Positions 17,669 to 26,358 of a stretch of 64,000 bases of DNA are shown here, piece after piece. A program made the translations under genes and the position numbers. The first letter of the stretch is position 1, and the number at the start of each line of letters is the position of its first letter. The notes under the pieces are model-generated. The model worked only from the letters and a program-made list of their open reading frames with translations, made no database searches and was not told the DNA's origin. The stretch comes from Thermoproteus sp. Its GTDB lineage: Archaea; Thermoproteota; Thermoprotei; Thermoproteales; Thermoproteaceae. The stretch spans positions 434,001 to 498,000 of the forward strand of contig JAWARJ010000001.1 of NCBI GenBank assembly GCA_038893495.1, written 5' to 3'.

Positions 17669-18197
17669 ACTTCGCCTTCAGCTCCTCAAGCACCTTCATC
17701 CAGCCCTCGTAGTCGTTCTCCCTCTCTATCTCCTCCACGGTCCTAGACGTCTGTATCTCCGGCACGGCCGACTCCAACATGGGGAAGAGCGCCACGTTCT
17801 CCTTATCTATATGTTGCGAGATATGCTCCATATAGAGCTTGGCGTAGTCGACCAAATCCCTATAGGCCTCACCATCGCCGCCGCGCCAGGCCTTATAGAG
17901 CTCCTCCAACACCCTAGCCAAATACCGGCCGACCCCATGCTCCGACACCATGACGTATATAGGGCCCCCCGCGAAGGGGAAGCCCGCCCTATTGGCGCCC
18001 GGGAACAAGACGTATTCCTCCACGGAGTGGTGACAAGCGTCGACGAACTTCTGGGCGAACTGTATCAGTTTATATATGTCGTCGGGATCCGGCGAGCTGG
18101 AGGACAAAGCCCTATCCAACACCTGCAGGGCCTCAAGTATCTTGTCGTGGTGCTCCCTCAAAGCCGCCGTCACGTATTTGACCCTCACCTTGGCCAT
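17658..18197 (-). CDS. Hemerythrin (HHE) domain protein
   Basis: From the ATG at 18197 the protein has 179 residues. The di-iron ligands are visible in order: EHHDK near residue 16, HHSVEEYVLFP near 56-66, EHGVGRY near 83 and HISQHIDKENVALFP near 123-137. Such four-helix proteins bind O2, NO or reactive species, or serve iron-sulfur repair. An upstream start at 18215 would add six residues. The next gene codes a small membrane protein and overlaps it. Confidence 0.88.
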   Translation of the reverse strand: MAKVRVKYVTAALREHHDKILEALQVLDRALSSSSPDPDDIYKLIQFAQKFVDACHHSVEEYVLFPGANRAGFPFAGGPIYVMVSEHGVGRYLARVLEELYKAWRGGDGEAYRDLVDYAKLYMEHISQHIDKENVALFPMLESAVPEIQTSRTVEEIERENDYEGWMKVLEELKAKYAA

Positions 18198-18236
18198 GGA
18201 GTTCCCGACTCCCAAATTAAAGCCCGAACAGGCGGC

Positions 18237-19118
18237 CTAGAGCTCTATAGTCCTCCCGCCCCTAATCACCTTAAGCCTAGGCGTCCTCCCCTCGGCGAAC
18301 GCCTCGGCCACCGCCAGCCTCAACTGAAACACGTTCTCCACAGCCCTCCCATCCACCTCGACGATTATATCGCCGCGGCGCATGCCGACCTCCTGGGCGT
18401 AAGAGCCCGGCTGCACCTCCACCACCAGAAGCCCCCTCTGGACGGGAAGCCTATATACGGCGGCCACGGCCTTATTCAACGCCGCCACATACACGCCGAG
18501 AGTAGGCCTTACGTACCTGCCATATTTAGTCAAGATTTCTACAGCCACCTTAACCAGGTCGATGGGGATGGCGAAACCTATGCCCTGAGCCCCCGCTATA
18601 ATCGCCGTGTTGACCCCCACCGCCCTCCCCTCCGAGTCTACGAGAGGCCCTCCCGAATTGCCCGGATTTATGGCCGCGTCAGTCTGTATCAGAAACTCGA
18701 AGACCCTACCCCCCAAGTTCAACGTCCTCCCCACCGCGCTCACGATGCCGAAAGTTGCGGTCGGCCTATCCAACATAGCCAGAGGATAGCCGAGCGCCAA
18801 CACCGGCTCGCCCACCTTCAAGGTCAAGGCGGAGCCCAACTCCAAAGGCGGGACCTGCAGGTCAGAAGCCAAGAGGGCCAAGTCGTCGTTCGGGTCGCCG
18901 GCCACCACCCGAGCCTCAGCCACATCCCCCTCAGGAGTCGCCAACACCACCCCCTCCCCACCGGCCACCACGTGGAACGCCGTCGCGAAAAGACCCCTCC
19001 CTATCGAGAACGCCGTACCGAAAGACCTGCCCTCCTCCAGCCCCCACAAATCCGACACCCTAGTCACGACCCCCACAACCGACCTAGCAGTCCTCTCCAC
19101 AAGCTTCGAGAAGTCCAT
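18237..19118 (-). CDS. HtrA/DegP-like serine protease with PDZ domain, no signal peptide
   Basis: From the ATG at 19118 this protein has 293 residues. The trypsin-like triad is His49 (ATAFHVVAGG), Asp79 (DPNDDLALL) and Ser154 (NPGNSGGPL). A single PDZ domain fills about 200-285 (RGLLVVEVQPGSYAQEVGMRRGDII). There is no N-terminal signal or membrane anchor, so it should act in the cytoplasm in protein quality control. An upstream ATG would add six residues. The ordinary length and intact triad suggest an active enzyme. Confidence 0.92.
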   Translation of the reverse strand: MDFSKLVERTARSVVGVVTRVSDLWGLEEGRSFGTAFSIGRGLFATAFHVVAGGEGVVLATPEGDVAEARVVAGDPNDDLALLASDLQVPPLELGSALTLKVGEPVLALGYPLAMLDRPTATFGIVSAVGRTLNLGGRVFEFLIQTDAAINPGNSGGPLVDSEGRAVGVNTAIIAGAQGIGFAIPIDLVKVAVEILTKYGRYVRPTLGVYVAALNKAVAAVYRLPVQRGLLVVEVQPGSYAQEVGMRRGDIIVEVDGRAVENVFQLRLAVAEAFAEGRTPRLKVIRGGRTIEL

Positions 19119-19242
19119 ATGTACAATAGGCCCCATATAGAAATCTGTTGCGGCCGATAGCTCGGCGAAAGGGTTGTCTCGTCTCTATGCTCGGGAGGCT
19201 GTGGCGTTCAAACATATAAACCAACGCGTTAGTTAGAGAAGA

Positions 19243-19330
19243 GCGGGGGTGCCCGAGCCAGGTCAAAGGGGCAGGGCTTAAGACCCTGTGGCGTAGGCCT
19301 GCGTGGGTTCGAATCCCACCCCCCGCACCA
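19243..19330 (+). tRNA. tRNA-Leu (anticodon TAA), CCA encoded
   Basis: A complete class II tRNA is present. The acceptor GCGGGGG (19243-19249) pairs with CCCCCGC (19320-19326). The anticodon stem-loop GGGCTTAAGACCC gives anticodon TAA. A long variable arm (GGCGTAGGCCTGC region) and the T arm GTGGG-TTCGAAT-CCCAC follow. The discriminator is A19327 and the CCA tail (19328-19330) is encoded. A CATATAAAC box lies 27 bp upstream. The gene is contiguous, unlike the three split tRNAs nearby. Confidence 0.96.
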
Positions 19331-19773
19331 CGCCTTCCTCCGAGCCTCCTCGTTCCGCACAGCCTCCCTATCGCTCCTGTAAGGCCGGAGCGCCAGGCCT
19401 TGCCGCGGTCATCTGCTCCATCTCTATTTTCCTGTCTGCAGAGGTACGGTTCTTGGCGGTGGCTACGGGCACGGTGGGGCAACAAGCATCCATACAGGCT
19501 CTATTGACGAGCTTAAGCTTAGATTTAGGGCAATGGAAATTGAGAGATGATGCGTTAAGGAACGTGATACTGAGATGGGGTCAAATAAGGTGACGGCGGT
19601 AAGTGAGTTCCTGGCATGGGGCCCATTTAATGCCAATAGGGGCTTGCGGAGTAGTTCCTCGACCTTAAGTAATTCTCTAGAGGACGTGGGGACCCTTTGA
19701 GGATGTGCCGCATACAGTGTCCTTTTGTTTTAGCTATCAGCCTTATTAATGATGTAAGTAAATCGCTGATTTA
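19331..19773 (+). other. Intergenic stretch after tRNA-Leu with a possible gene remnant
   Basis: These 440 bp hold no convincing gene. A plus-strand frame ending at TGA 19593 reads like a protein C-terminus (TVGQQASIQALLTSLSLDLG and on) but its upstream part runs into the tRNA. It could be debris of an insertion at the tRNA. No repeat of the tRNA 3' end was found downstream, so an attachment site is not demonstrated. Confidence 0.3.
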
Positions 19774-21243
19774 ATGGATGTTTTTGAGGTTGTTTACTCT
19801 ATGACGCTGTTGATGTTGGAGAAGCCTAGGTTGCGTAAGGTATTGCTTGCGCTCTTTATCCAGGTGTCGATTGCCTATATCGTTGCGTGGGGTCTCAATC
19901 ATATTCATCTGTTTTCGCCGCAGTACACGACTATGCCCTATGTCGTAGTAACGGCTATGCTCTATGCTGTAATATCTGGGTTGTTATTCTACGGTGTTTT
20001 TAGGATACATAGAGTGTTAAAGGAGCGTGCTAGGAGGGCTATAGAGAATTACAATGAGGTTAATGAACTATTTAGAGAGAGGAGAGCCGCGCTTGGTAGC
20101 CTTATTGAGGCCGCATTAAATAATGATGTGGACCGATTTAATAAAGAAATTAATAGTTTCATCGAAGACCTCACCAAACGTCTCATCGAGCAACTTAATA
20201 AGGAGGGTTTCATATCGACGGCGATAAGGGTGCTGTCAATGCCGTTGCTTGGCATATTGGCGATTTCGATGTTACTACTGGCGCTGAACTCTATGGCACC
20301 AATACTGGACCTTCCGAACGCCAGAGAGGTTGCCGTGTTTTGTATTTTGATAGGCTTGATCCTCGCACTGCCGGTTATGGCACATACAGTACTTAGAGAT
20401 GACCGTATCGAACCACTAGGGAATGTTGATATTGAGGGTCTGCTAAAGAACATAACTAAAGCCTTTGCTTATGAGTTCTCTCATAGGATTATTCATCCCC
20501 CTCCTGCAAAGCGGTTAGATGCAGAAACCTCAACCCACACCTCTAAGTCGAACACTATAGGTTCTCGAATTAGCTCGCCCGTCAACGCCTTTTTCAACAC
20601 AATGTACTACGTCATGCAGTACATCACACCATCCACCGTCATAAACGCGTTGGAGTCTGAGAATGAGGATAGGAAAGAGCCGCCTGTGCAGAGAATTCTG
20701 CTAGCCTGTATTGACTGCGAGTCTTCTAGCAGGCCGTATGATATGTGTTATGAGGAATTGGGTGAGTTCCTTAGGCTACAGTTCCCCGGATCCATGTACC
20801 TATTTGTTAACAAGGATGATGAGTGGAGGAGTTTAAGTGAGGCGCTTCTATGCTACTTAGGGTTTAATGAAGATGACATAAATGAAAAAATTAGATGTAT
20901 GAAGGAAAACAGCATATTTATTGGGAACCGCGTATATAAGCTTAAGTTCGCCACATGGTTCCACAAGCTCCTCGTAAATACAATCACAGATTGGCGCTTC
21001 ATAACATTCTGCGCTGGTTCACATGAAAGCTTTGGCGTCGCCTATATAGTACCCTTCTCGCTATTATTTGGGCCCAGAGAGCGGGTAGCCATTCAACAAG
21101 GTCGTGATTCCACTATAGGTTGTAAGAATTCAGCCGATGTAATATTCATTGAGGCATATGGCCACTGCGCAAACAGAGTCTTAATCGCACTAACCAAGGC
21201 CCTCAAGGAAGCTAAAATACATACTAGAGAAAAGGACCATTAG
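19774..21243 (+). CDS. Hypothetical membrane protein (489 aa), A+T-richer than its neighbours
   Basis: I do not recognise this protein. It has two N-terminal hydrophobic segments (about 25-45 and 52-75), a charged coiled-coil-like stretch (80-150) and two more hydrophobic segments (about 158-180 and 190-210). A soluble C-terminal domain of about 270 residues contains several Cys (ACIDCESS, YDMCYEE). Codons with A or T in the third position are far more common than in adjacent genes, which suggests recent acquisition. It sits between tRNA-Leu and a decayed gene, another sign of an accessory patch. Its stop overlaps the end of the minus-strand pseudogene. Confidence 0.7.
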   Translation: MDVFEVVYSMTLLMLEKPRLRKVLLALFIQVSIAYIVAWGLNHIHLFSPQYTTMPYVVVTAMLYAVISGLLFYGVFRIHRVLKERARRAIENYNEVNELFRERRAALGSLIEAALNNDVDRFNKEINSFIEDLTKRLIEQLNKEGFISTAIRVLSMPLLGILAISMLLLALNSMAPILDLPNAREVAVFCILIGLILALPVMAHTVLRDDRIEPLGNVDIEGLLKNITKAFAYEFSHRIIHPPPAKRLDAETSTHTSKSNTIGSRISSPVNAFFNTMYYVMQYITPSTVINALESENEDRKEPPVQRILLACIDCESSSRPYDMCYEELGEFLRLQFPGSMYLFVNKDDEWRSLSEALLCYLGFNEDDINEKIRCMKENSIFIGNRVYKLKFATWFHKLLVNTITDWRFITFCAGSHESFGVAYIVPFSLLFGPRERVAIQQGRDSTIGCKNSADVIFIEAYGHCANRVLIALTKALKEAKIHTREKDH

Positions 21244-21598
21244 GTAATCAACACGTCCTTGACATGCCTGAGGACGTCCCTGTCCTCGACCAATAGGCCC
21301 CTCAGCGGCTTGAACCTCGAGTCGCCGGCGCCGAGCCTCCTATAGAACTCCTCGTAGACCAGAAACTCGGCGTCCCTAAACCGCCGCGGCCGGCCAGCCT
21401 CTTGACGACTTCGCCCCTGGAGGAGCCAGGCGGCGTCAGTATCAGGACGAGGCCCCCGAGGCCGCGGGCGCTCTCTGAGATTTTATCAACGGCATAATCG
21501 ACGAAGTCATCAAGCGAAAACGACACATAGCCAGTCGGGAACCAACTTATAACCCTATCTCTCCAGCGCCCCGTATAGAGCCGGTACGGAACGACACG
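21240..21598 (-). pseudogene. Decayed gene fragment, start lost and frameshifted
   Basis: On the minus strand an open frame after TAG near 21599 reads RVVPYRLYTGRWRDRVISWF and on through VLILTPPGSSRGEVVKRLAG. It then needs a frame change in the GC-rich stretch around 21385-21395 to continue FRDAEFLVYEEFYRRLGAGD to TAA at 21240. No plausible start codon precedes the first part. The combined fragment of about 118 residues looks like the end of a once larger protein, of no recognised family. Confidence 0.55.
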
Positions 21599-21702
21599 CT
21601 AAACCGCACGACGTCCGGCCCTACCGCTGTTGGGCCGATGTCCGGCCGAGGCCCTATTCGGCAGGTCCTCAAGCCTGCGCCTTTGAGCCGGAAAGAAAGC
21701 CG

Positions 21703-21774
<72 letters not shown>

Positions 21775-22021
21775 TTTTGTGTTCCGAACGGCCTCTATTT
21801 AAGTCTTTCCGCCTTGACGAGAGGGCGCGCCGCGTCGAGACCTCGCGCGCCGGCCTCGCCGCCCTTCTACAGCCGCGGCGGAACGTATATAGCGCCCCCT
21901 CCCTGCGCCTTCTGCGCGCCGTCGGCCATCCGCCGTAGGCGCCGTCCCTCCCCACTGGCGCTTGCGGCGGGCTGGGGTCGGCTTTGGCGAAAAATTTATA
22001 AGGATCGTGTGATTCTCATAT

Positions 22022-22735
22022 GTGGAGCCCCTTATCGTCAAGCTCCTCGTGGAGAGGCACCACGAGTACGACACGACTTTGAGGGAGATCTCTAGAAGGC
22101 TCGGAGCGCCGTATTCCTCGGTGAGGAGGGCCGTGAGGAGGCTGAAGGACGAGGGCGTGGTGAGGGTGCTCAAGCTGAGCAGGGAGTACCTGGTCCGGAT
22201 TAAAGACGTCGAGAAGGCGTGGGGGCTTGGCTATCTGGACGAGGATTATCTCACGTATGGCGCTGGGTATCTGGCTCCCATTACGGCGTATAGGGGCCTG
22301 CACTACCTAAGCGACGAGGTCTACATCACACTGCCATTTAGGATAAAGCGCCATCCCTACCTGGACACGTTGATCGACTTGGAGCTGAAAAGCCGCATCG
22401 CCATGAGCAAAATAATGGTCAATATTGGGGAGTGGCCGAGGTTCACCGCCCTGTTCTACAGGACGGCCCTCCAGCCGGCCGACGACCACTTCGTTGAGTG
22501 GGCCCAGCGCCACGGGTTCATCCCCACCAAGTGGATCCCGCCTGTCTACGGCTTCTTTGCCTTCCTCCTGTACGTAGTGAGGGAGCTCACGGGGCTGGAG
22601 CCCAGGGAGGCCTACTGCAAGGTCCTAGAGCTCATGGGTAAGTGGATTCAGGAGACTAGGTCTGGCGACAGCCCCACCGAGAGGTTTGTCGACGAGGTTC
22701 TCCGCGAGATGTCGGCATGGCCCTGTACCCGCTGA
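22022..22735 (+). CDS. Winged-helix regulator-like protein (237 aa)
   Basis: The N-terminal 60 residues form a winged helix-turn-helix (TTLREISRRLGAPYSSVRRAVRRLKDEGVVRV). The rest is an uncharacterised helical domain of about 170 residues. The GTG start lies about 25 bp after AAATTTATAAGG. The next gene, another HTH protein, overlaps its end by 19 bp, so the two are co-translated. Both sit between the two halves of split tRNA-Val and upstream of an ABC exporter they may control. Confidence 0.65.
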   Translation: MEPLIVKLLVERHHEYDTTLREISRRLGAPYSSVRRAVRRLKDEGVVRVLKLSREYLVRIKDVEKAWGLGYLDEDYLTYGAGYLAPITAYRGLHYLSDEVYITLPFRIKRHPYLDTLIDLELKSRIAMSKIMVNIGEWPRFTALFYRTALQPADDHFVEWAQRHGFIPTKWIPPVYGFFAFLLYVVRELTGLEPREAYCKVLELMGKWIQETRSGDSPTERFVDEVLREMSAWPCTR

Positions 22736-23025
22736 TAAGGTCGCTTAGGAGGAGCAGGATAAGGCTGGAGATCTTGAAGGTGTTGTGCCGGACCGGGGAG
22801 CCCATGTACCCGGCGCTATTGGCGAGGGCGATTGGGGTGAGCTACGAGAACGTCGTGGGGGCCTTGAGGGGGCTGGGGAGGCGGTACAGGAAGGAGGACT
22901 CCCTAGTGGGCCTGGGGCTGGTCAAGGAGGTAAGGGTCGGGAGGCAGTACGTATATGTAGCGGACGAAGATATATGCGGCAAATTGGCGGAGTTGGAGGA
23001 GTTTTTGACATTTAGTAAGAAATAA
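22717..23025 (+). CDS. Small winged-helix DNA-binding protein (102 aa)
   Basis: This protein is an almost complete winged-helix domain. It has a basic N-terminus (RSLRRSRIRLEILKVLC), a helix-turn-helix (MYPALLARAIGVSYENVVGALRGLG) and a wing (GLVKEVRVGRQYVYVADED). This resembles archaeal ArsR/Lrs14-type regulators. It overlaps the preceding HTH gene and is followed by a region with a threefold 12-bp-spaced repeat that could be its operator. Confidence 0.75.
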   Translation: MALYPLIRSLRRSRIRLEILKVLCRTGEPMYPALLARAIGVSYENVVGALRGLGRRYRKEDSLVGLGLVKEVRVGRQYVYVADEDICGKLAELEEFLTFSKK

Positions 23026-23095
23026 TCTACGCGATAGACTTTTACCGCGCTCGCAACTGTCCCTATTTAGCTGTACATATAATCTCTATGCTATT

Positions 23096-23125
23096 ACAAT
23101 ATTGGATACAATACTACCTACAATA
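23096..23125 (+). repeat. Three ACAATA repeats with exact 12-bp spacing
   Basis: ACAATA occurs at 23096, 23108 and 23120, each followed by a different 6-bp spacer. It lies between the wHTH gene and the ABC exporter, just before an A+T-rich TAATATTTTGATTTAT promoter-like stretch. Such regular spacing suggests cooperative binding of a regulator. Confidence 0.5.
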
Positions 23126-23171
23126 GTACCTACGAGATAATATTTTGATTTATGTCTCTATGGGCTAGATC

Positions 23172-23291
23172 ATGCCCTATGTTCATCTCGACTGTCGGCT
23201 GTCGTATTTCGCGCGGGCGACATGGCATTCGCCTTCTTTCCTCGAGGCGCCCTTAGGGGCCGGCGGGAAAATGAAGAAAAGTAGGCTATGA
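23172..23291 (+). CDS. Possible 39-residue leader peptide coupled to the ABC exporter
   Basis: An ATG at 23172 opens a frame that ends at TGA 23289-23291, overlapping the ATG of the ABC gene in the ATGA manner. It starts about 21 bp after ATTTTGATTTAT. The peptide begins MPYVHLDCRLSY and ends KMKKSRL. It might be a leader, a secreted substrate of the exporter or chance. Confidence 0.3.
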   Translation: MPYVHLDCRLSYFARATWHSPSFLEAPLGAGGKMKKSRL

Positions 23292-24874
23292 AGACTAACT
23301 ATAGAAAATTATTCATCAAGCTGTTATCGATCGATATTTCTAACTTGAGAAAATACAAGAGTCTCGGCGTCTCCTTCTATGCGGCCTATGTGGGGTCTGT
23401 GGCATTACAGATTCTCATAAACGTCTTGTTGATGTTGGCAATAAACGCCGCGACTGCGCAGCTGTTCGGGACGGCTGTTTTCTATGCTGTGCTATTTCTT
23501 TCGGCTCTTCTTGTGGTTGGCATAATTAATTTCTTAGCGGAATTCGTGGCTGATCTCTATAAGCAACGTATCTACCTAGATCTTGCCCAGAGGATTTTGG
23601 AGAACAACTTGAGGTCCCCCAGAGACGCCGGGGAGGTCTTGGGGAGGATCAGCGCCGATTTGGAGAATGCCGTCTATGCGATCGCCACGCCGCTTTGGCT
23701 TTTCTTCGTCTTGGGCCGCCTCGCCGCGCTCTTCGCGGTGTCGTATTCCATCTCGCAGGCGGCCATTTACATAATCCCATTCGCCTTGGTCTACGGAGTG
23801 TTGCTCTGGCGCTACGGCCCCAGGCTTATGGTGGCTAGGTCTGAGGAGAGGAGCGCCTACTCTACCTGGTTCCAGAGGCTTAAGGAGGCGCTGGAGGGGG
23901 CTCTGTCTCTCCACAGGGTCGGCATGTTCAGAGTACCTGCGCCCTATTTACAAACTACGCAGATGTATTACTCGAAGTTCAAGGGCTATACCCTATATAA
24001 CAGGTTTATAACTCATCTGTTTGATATTCCCATGTGGGTGGGGCCCAACTTGATCTTCGTGCTGGCTCTTATTAGCGCCGTGCAGGGACACGGCGACATC
24101 GGCGGCGCGATCGCGTTGAGGGGCCTCTTGACTGCCTTCTTCGAGCCCACCGCCCATTTCGTAACTACGGTCAGCTCTTACTATACGCTTGTCGCTTCGT
24201 ACTTGAGGATAGAGCCCTACTTGACGGCCGAGGAGAGGCGTGTGCATAGGGCCCCCCTTGCGCGCCTTAAGGACGCCGTGTTTTCCTACAACGGGAGGCC
24301 CGTCCTGTACGTGAAGGAGCTGTCGGTGGCTCCTGGCGACTTCGTGTGGGTGAGGGGGCCCTCCGGCGCTGGGAAGTCCACGTTGGGGAAGGCCATATGC
24401 GGGCTTGTGGCGCCATCTTCGGGCGAGGTGGAGGCGGCTGAGGGCTGTATATATGTGGGTGTGGACGACTACGTCTTCGACGCCACGGTCTATGAGAATA
24501 TCGACTTGTGGGAGGGCCGGCCGAGGGGTGAGGTGGAGAGGGCCGCCTCCCTCGCTGAGATTGACTTCCCGCTCGACAAGAGGTGCGGCGAGAAGGGGTC
24601 GGAGCTTTCGGAGGGCCAGAGGCAGAGGGTCCTGGTGGCGAGGGCCCTGTTAAGGAGGCCCAGGGTGTTGGTTCTAGACGAAGTGACGTCGGGGGTGCCC
24701 GTCGAGGTTGAGGAGCGTATTCTGGGGAACGTGAGGGAGGTGGCGGAGGCTGTCGTCGTGATTTCGCATAGGAGCACGGCGGCCAAATACGCCAATAAGG
24801 TGGTGGAGGTCGCAGACGGGAAGGCCGTGGTGGCGTCGGCCGTCGGCGCGCCTCCCGCTCGCGGCGGGGACTAG
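23288..24874 (+). CDS. ABC exporter, fused membrane and ATPase domains
   Basis: This 528-residue half transporter has a type IV exporter membrane domain (about 1-310, six helices, GEVLGRISADLENAVYAI as the first coupling region). An ATPase domain follows (Walker A GPSGAGKST, signature LSEGQRQR, Walker B VLVLDEVTS, H-loop VISHRS). The usual Q-loop Gln is not visible: VGVDDYVFDATVYENI has Asp where VxQxxxLF is expected. It probably homodimerises to export a lipid, peptide or drug. It is enclosed, with the two wHTH genes, between the halves of split tRNA-Val. Confidence 0.88.
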   Translation: MKTNYRKLFIKLLSIDISNLRKYKSLGVSFYAAYVGSVALQILINVLLMLAINAATAQLFGTAVFYAVLFLSALLVVGIINFLAEFVADLYKQRIYLDLAQRILENNLRSPRDAGEVLGRISADLENAVYAIATPLWLFFVLGRLAALFAVSYSISQAAIYIIPFALVYGVLLWRYGPRLMVARSEERSAYSTWFQRLKEALEGALSLHRVGMFRVPAPYLQTTQMYYSKFKGYTLYNRFITHLFDIPMWVGPNLIFVLALISAVQGHGDIGGAIALRGLLTAFFEPTAHFVTTVSSYYTLVASYLRIEPYLTAEERRVHRAPLARLKDAVFSYNGRPVLYVKELSVAPGDFVWVRGPSGAGKSTLGKAICGLVAPSSGEVEAAEGCIYVGVDDYVFDATVYENIDLWEGRPRGEVERAASLAEIDFPLDKRCGEKGSELSEGQRQRVLVARALLRRPRVLVLDEVTSGVPVEVEERILGNVREVAEAVVVISHRSTAAKYANKVVEVADGKAVVASAVGAPPARGGD

Positions 24875-24913
24875 CAGATTTGTGGGGATAGGAGGGTCGA
24901 GGGAGGGATGGGC

Positions 24914-24955
24914 CCGGGGCGCCACGGCTTTCTATCCTACCGCTAGACTACGGGC
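24914..24955 (-). tRNA. Split tRNA-Val(CAC), 5' half with trailer
   Basis: On the minus strand from 24955 the sequence reads acceptor GGGCCCG, TA, D arm GTCT-AGCGGTA-GGAT and A26. The T arm and 3' acceptor are absent. The acceptor is exactly complementary to CGGGCCC of the Val 3' half at 21.7 kb. The trailer GCCGTGGCGCCCC (24926-24914) pairs perfectly with the leader of that half. CTTAATTTTAAG (24976-24987) is centred 26 bp upstream. The exon end at A26 (24931) is inferred from normal tRNA structure. The bulges at this joint (5 and 6 nt) are larger than the canonical 3 nt. Confidence 0.87.
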
Positions 24956-24982
24956 CCTGATAGGCTGATCCGCGACTTAATT

Positions 24983-26209
24983 TTAAGTTTTTCGCTTCCG
25001 GCTTCCCGCCAGAAGCGCCGCGGAGGCCGATGTGGAGGCCGCGGCGGCCGCGAGGCTCCACGCGAGCGGCGGCGATAGGGCCATGGCGTACGAGAAGGCG
25101 TAGCTCATATTGAGGCCGAGGGCCATGTCGACGAGATTTATGACTGCCAGCGCGGACGACGGGTCGCCTGAGGCGGACCCCTCGGCGTATATGGAGGTCA
25201 TGTAGACCGTATAGGCGGTCCCGTAGGCGAAGATTGCGGCTGGCGCCAGGGGCGTCGGGGCCCAGGGGATTACGGCCATGGAGGCCGCCGTGGCTAGGGC
25301 CGAAGAGGCCAAGACGAGCCGTTTGTCGCTCGTCCTGTCGTAGACCACGCCTAGGAGGCCGCCCAAGAGGCCGGATGCCATGGAGGCGGAGGACATGGCG
25401 CCTGCGGCCGACGGGGAGGCGCCTCTATAGAGCTCGAGCCACGAAGCGGCGAGGCTGTTGGCGGCATATGCGGCGCCCCAGATGGGGAAGGAGGCCAGGC
25501 CCAACGAGGCGGCGGATCTACTCAGCCTCAACTGGTGCTTAAAGCCGCCTTGAGCCAAAAGCGGGACGGACATCGCCGCAGCGACGGCGCCCGGCGCGAT
25601 GACGGCGTTCCTCCACCCGAGGGGTCCGGCCACGTAGCCCCAGTAGTACCCCGCCAGAGCCCCCAAGTTGAAAGAGGCGTTGTAGAGCCCGAGCGCGGAG
25701 CCCACGGCCCTCGGCCTCAGAGCCACTAGGGCGGCTCCCGCAGTGGAGAAGAAGAGGCCTGCCCCGACTCCGGCGACGGCCCTAAACGCGAGCGCCTCGG
25801 CCCAAGTCCCCGCTAGGCCCAGAGACGCGGAGCCGGCCCCCAGCAGGAGGAGCCCCAGGCCCGCCGTCCTCACGTCGCCTATCTTGGAGCCCAGCCAGCT
25901 GGCCGGTATCTGTGCGGCCGCCGCGCCCGCTATAAATGCGGCCGGCAGGAGCCCCAGCTCCGCCTGGGTGGCCGACAGCTCTTTGGCCATGATGGGCAGT
26001 ATCGGCGCTATGTAGAACCACAAGAGGGCGTAGACGGCGCGAGACGCGAGGACGTAGGGGAAGAGCCTCATCACGTCGGCACGTCTGAGGCCGTATATAT
26101 CGATCGCGCCGCCGCGGGCCTCTGTGGATATATCAAGGCCGAGCTTACGCAATAGCCTAGATTGGGTCCATTGCGGTGCCTTGTCGGTCAGTTTTTCGAC
26201 GTCCCTCAA
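24983..26209 (-). CDS. MFS transporter (408 aa)
   Basis: This is a twelve-helix major facilitator with about 45 hydrophilic residues before the first helix. The loop 2-3 motif is GSKIGDVRTAGLG and loop 8-9 reads GVVYDRTSDKRLV. The first start is TTG; the N-terminal extension may be shorter. The substrate is unknown. Its 3' end overlaps the promoter of the tRNA-Val 5' half. A second MFS gene follows upstream beyond the 5' half of tRNA-Met, and the two are only weakly alike by eye. Confidence 0.8.
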   Translation of the reverse strand: MRDVEKLTDKAPQWTQSRLLRKLGLDISTEARGGAIDIYGLRRADVMRLFPYVLASRAVYALLWFYIAPILPIMAKELSATQAELGLLPAAFIAGAAAAQIPASWLGSKIGDVRTAGLGLLLLGAGSASLGLAGTWAEALAFRAVAGVGAGLFFSTAGAALVALRPRAVGSALGLYNASFNLGALAGYYWGYVAGPLGWRNAVIAPGAVAAAMSVPLLAQGGFKHQLRLSRSAASLGLASFPIWGAAYAANSLAASWLELYRGASPSAAGAMSSASMASGLLGGLLGVVYDRTSDKRLVLASSALATAASMAVIPWAPTPLAPAAIFAYGTAYTVYMTSIYAEGSASGDPSSALAVINLVDMALGLNMSYAFSYAMALSPPLAWSLAAAAASTSASAALLAGSRKRKT

Positions 26210-26296
26210 GGCTCTAGGCGGTCGCGTTAGGCTCCCAGATAGTAGTGGCTACCCAAATAGGCGAAATTTTTTTAAGGCCCCGCGTATAGAGGTACT

Positions 26297-26354
26297 GCGG
26301 GGGTAGCTCAGCCTGGTTGGAGCGCCCAGGGGCGTGGCCCCGAGGCGCTGGGGG
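26297..26354 (+). tRNA. Split tRNA-Met(CAT), 5' half with trailer
   Basis: The exon 26297-26327 reads acceptor GCGGGGG, TA, D arm GCTC-AGCCTGGTTG-GAGC, G26 and CCC (27-29). The remaining parts are missing here and occur at 27.6 kb. The trailer contains GGCGCTGGGGG (26344-26354), perfectly complementary over 11 nt to the leader of the 3' half. AAATTTTTTTAAGG (26264-26277) is centred 26 bp upstream. The MFS gene on the other strand ends 5 bp after the trailer helix. Confidence 0.9.
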
Positions 26355-26358
26355 TCCT

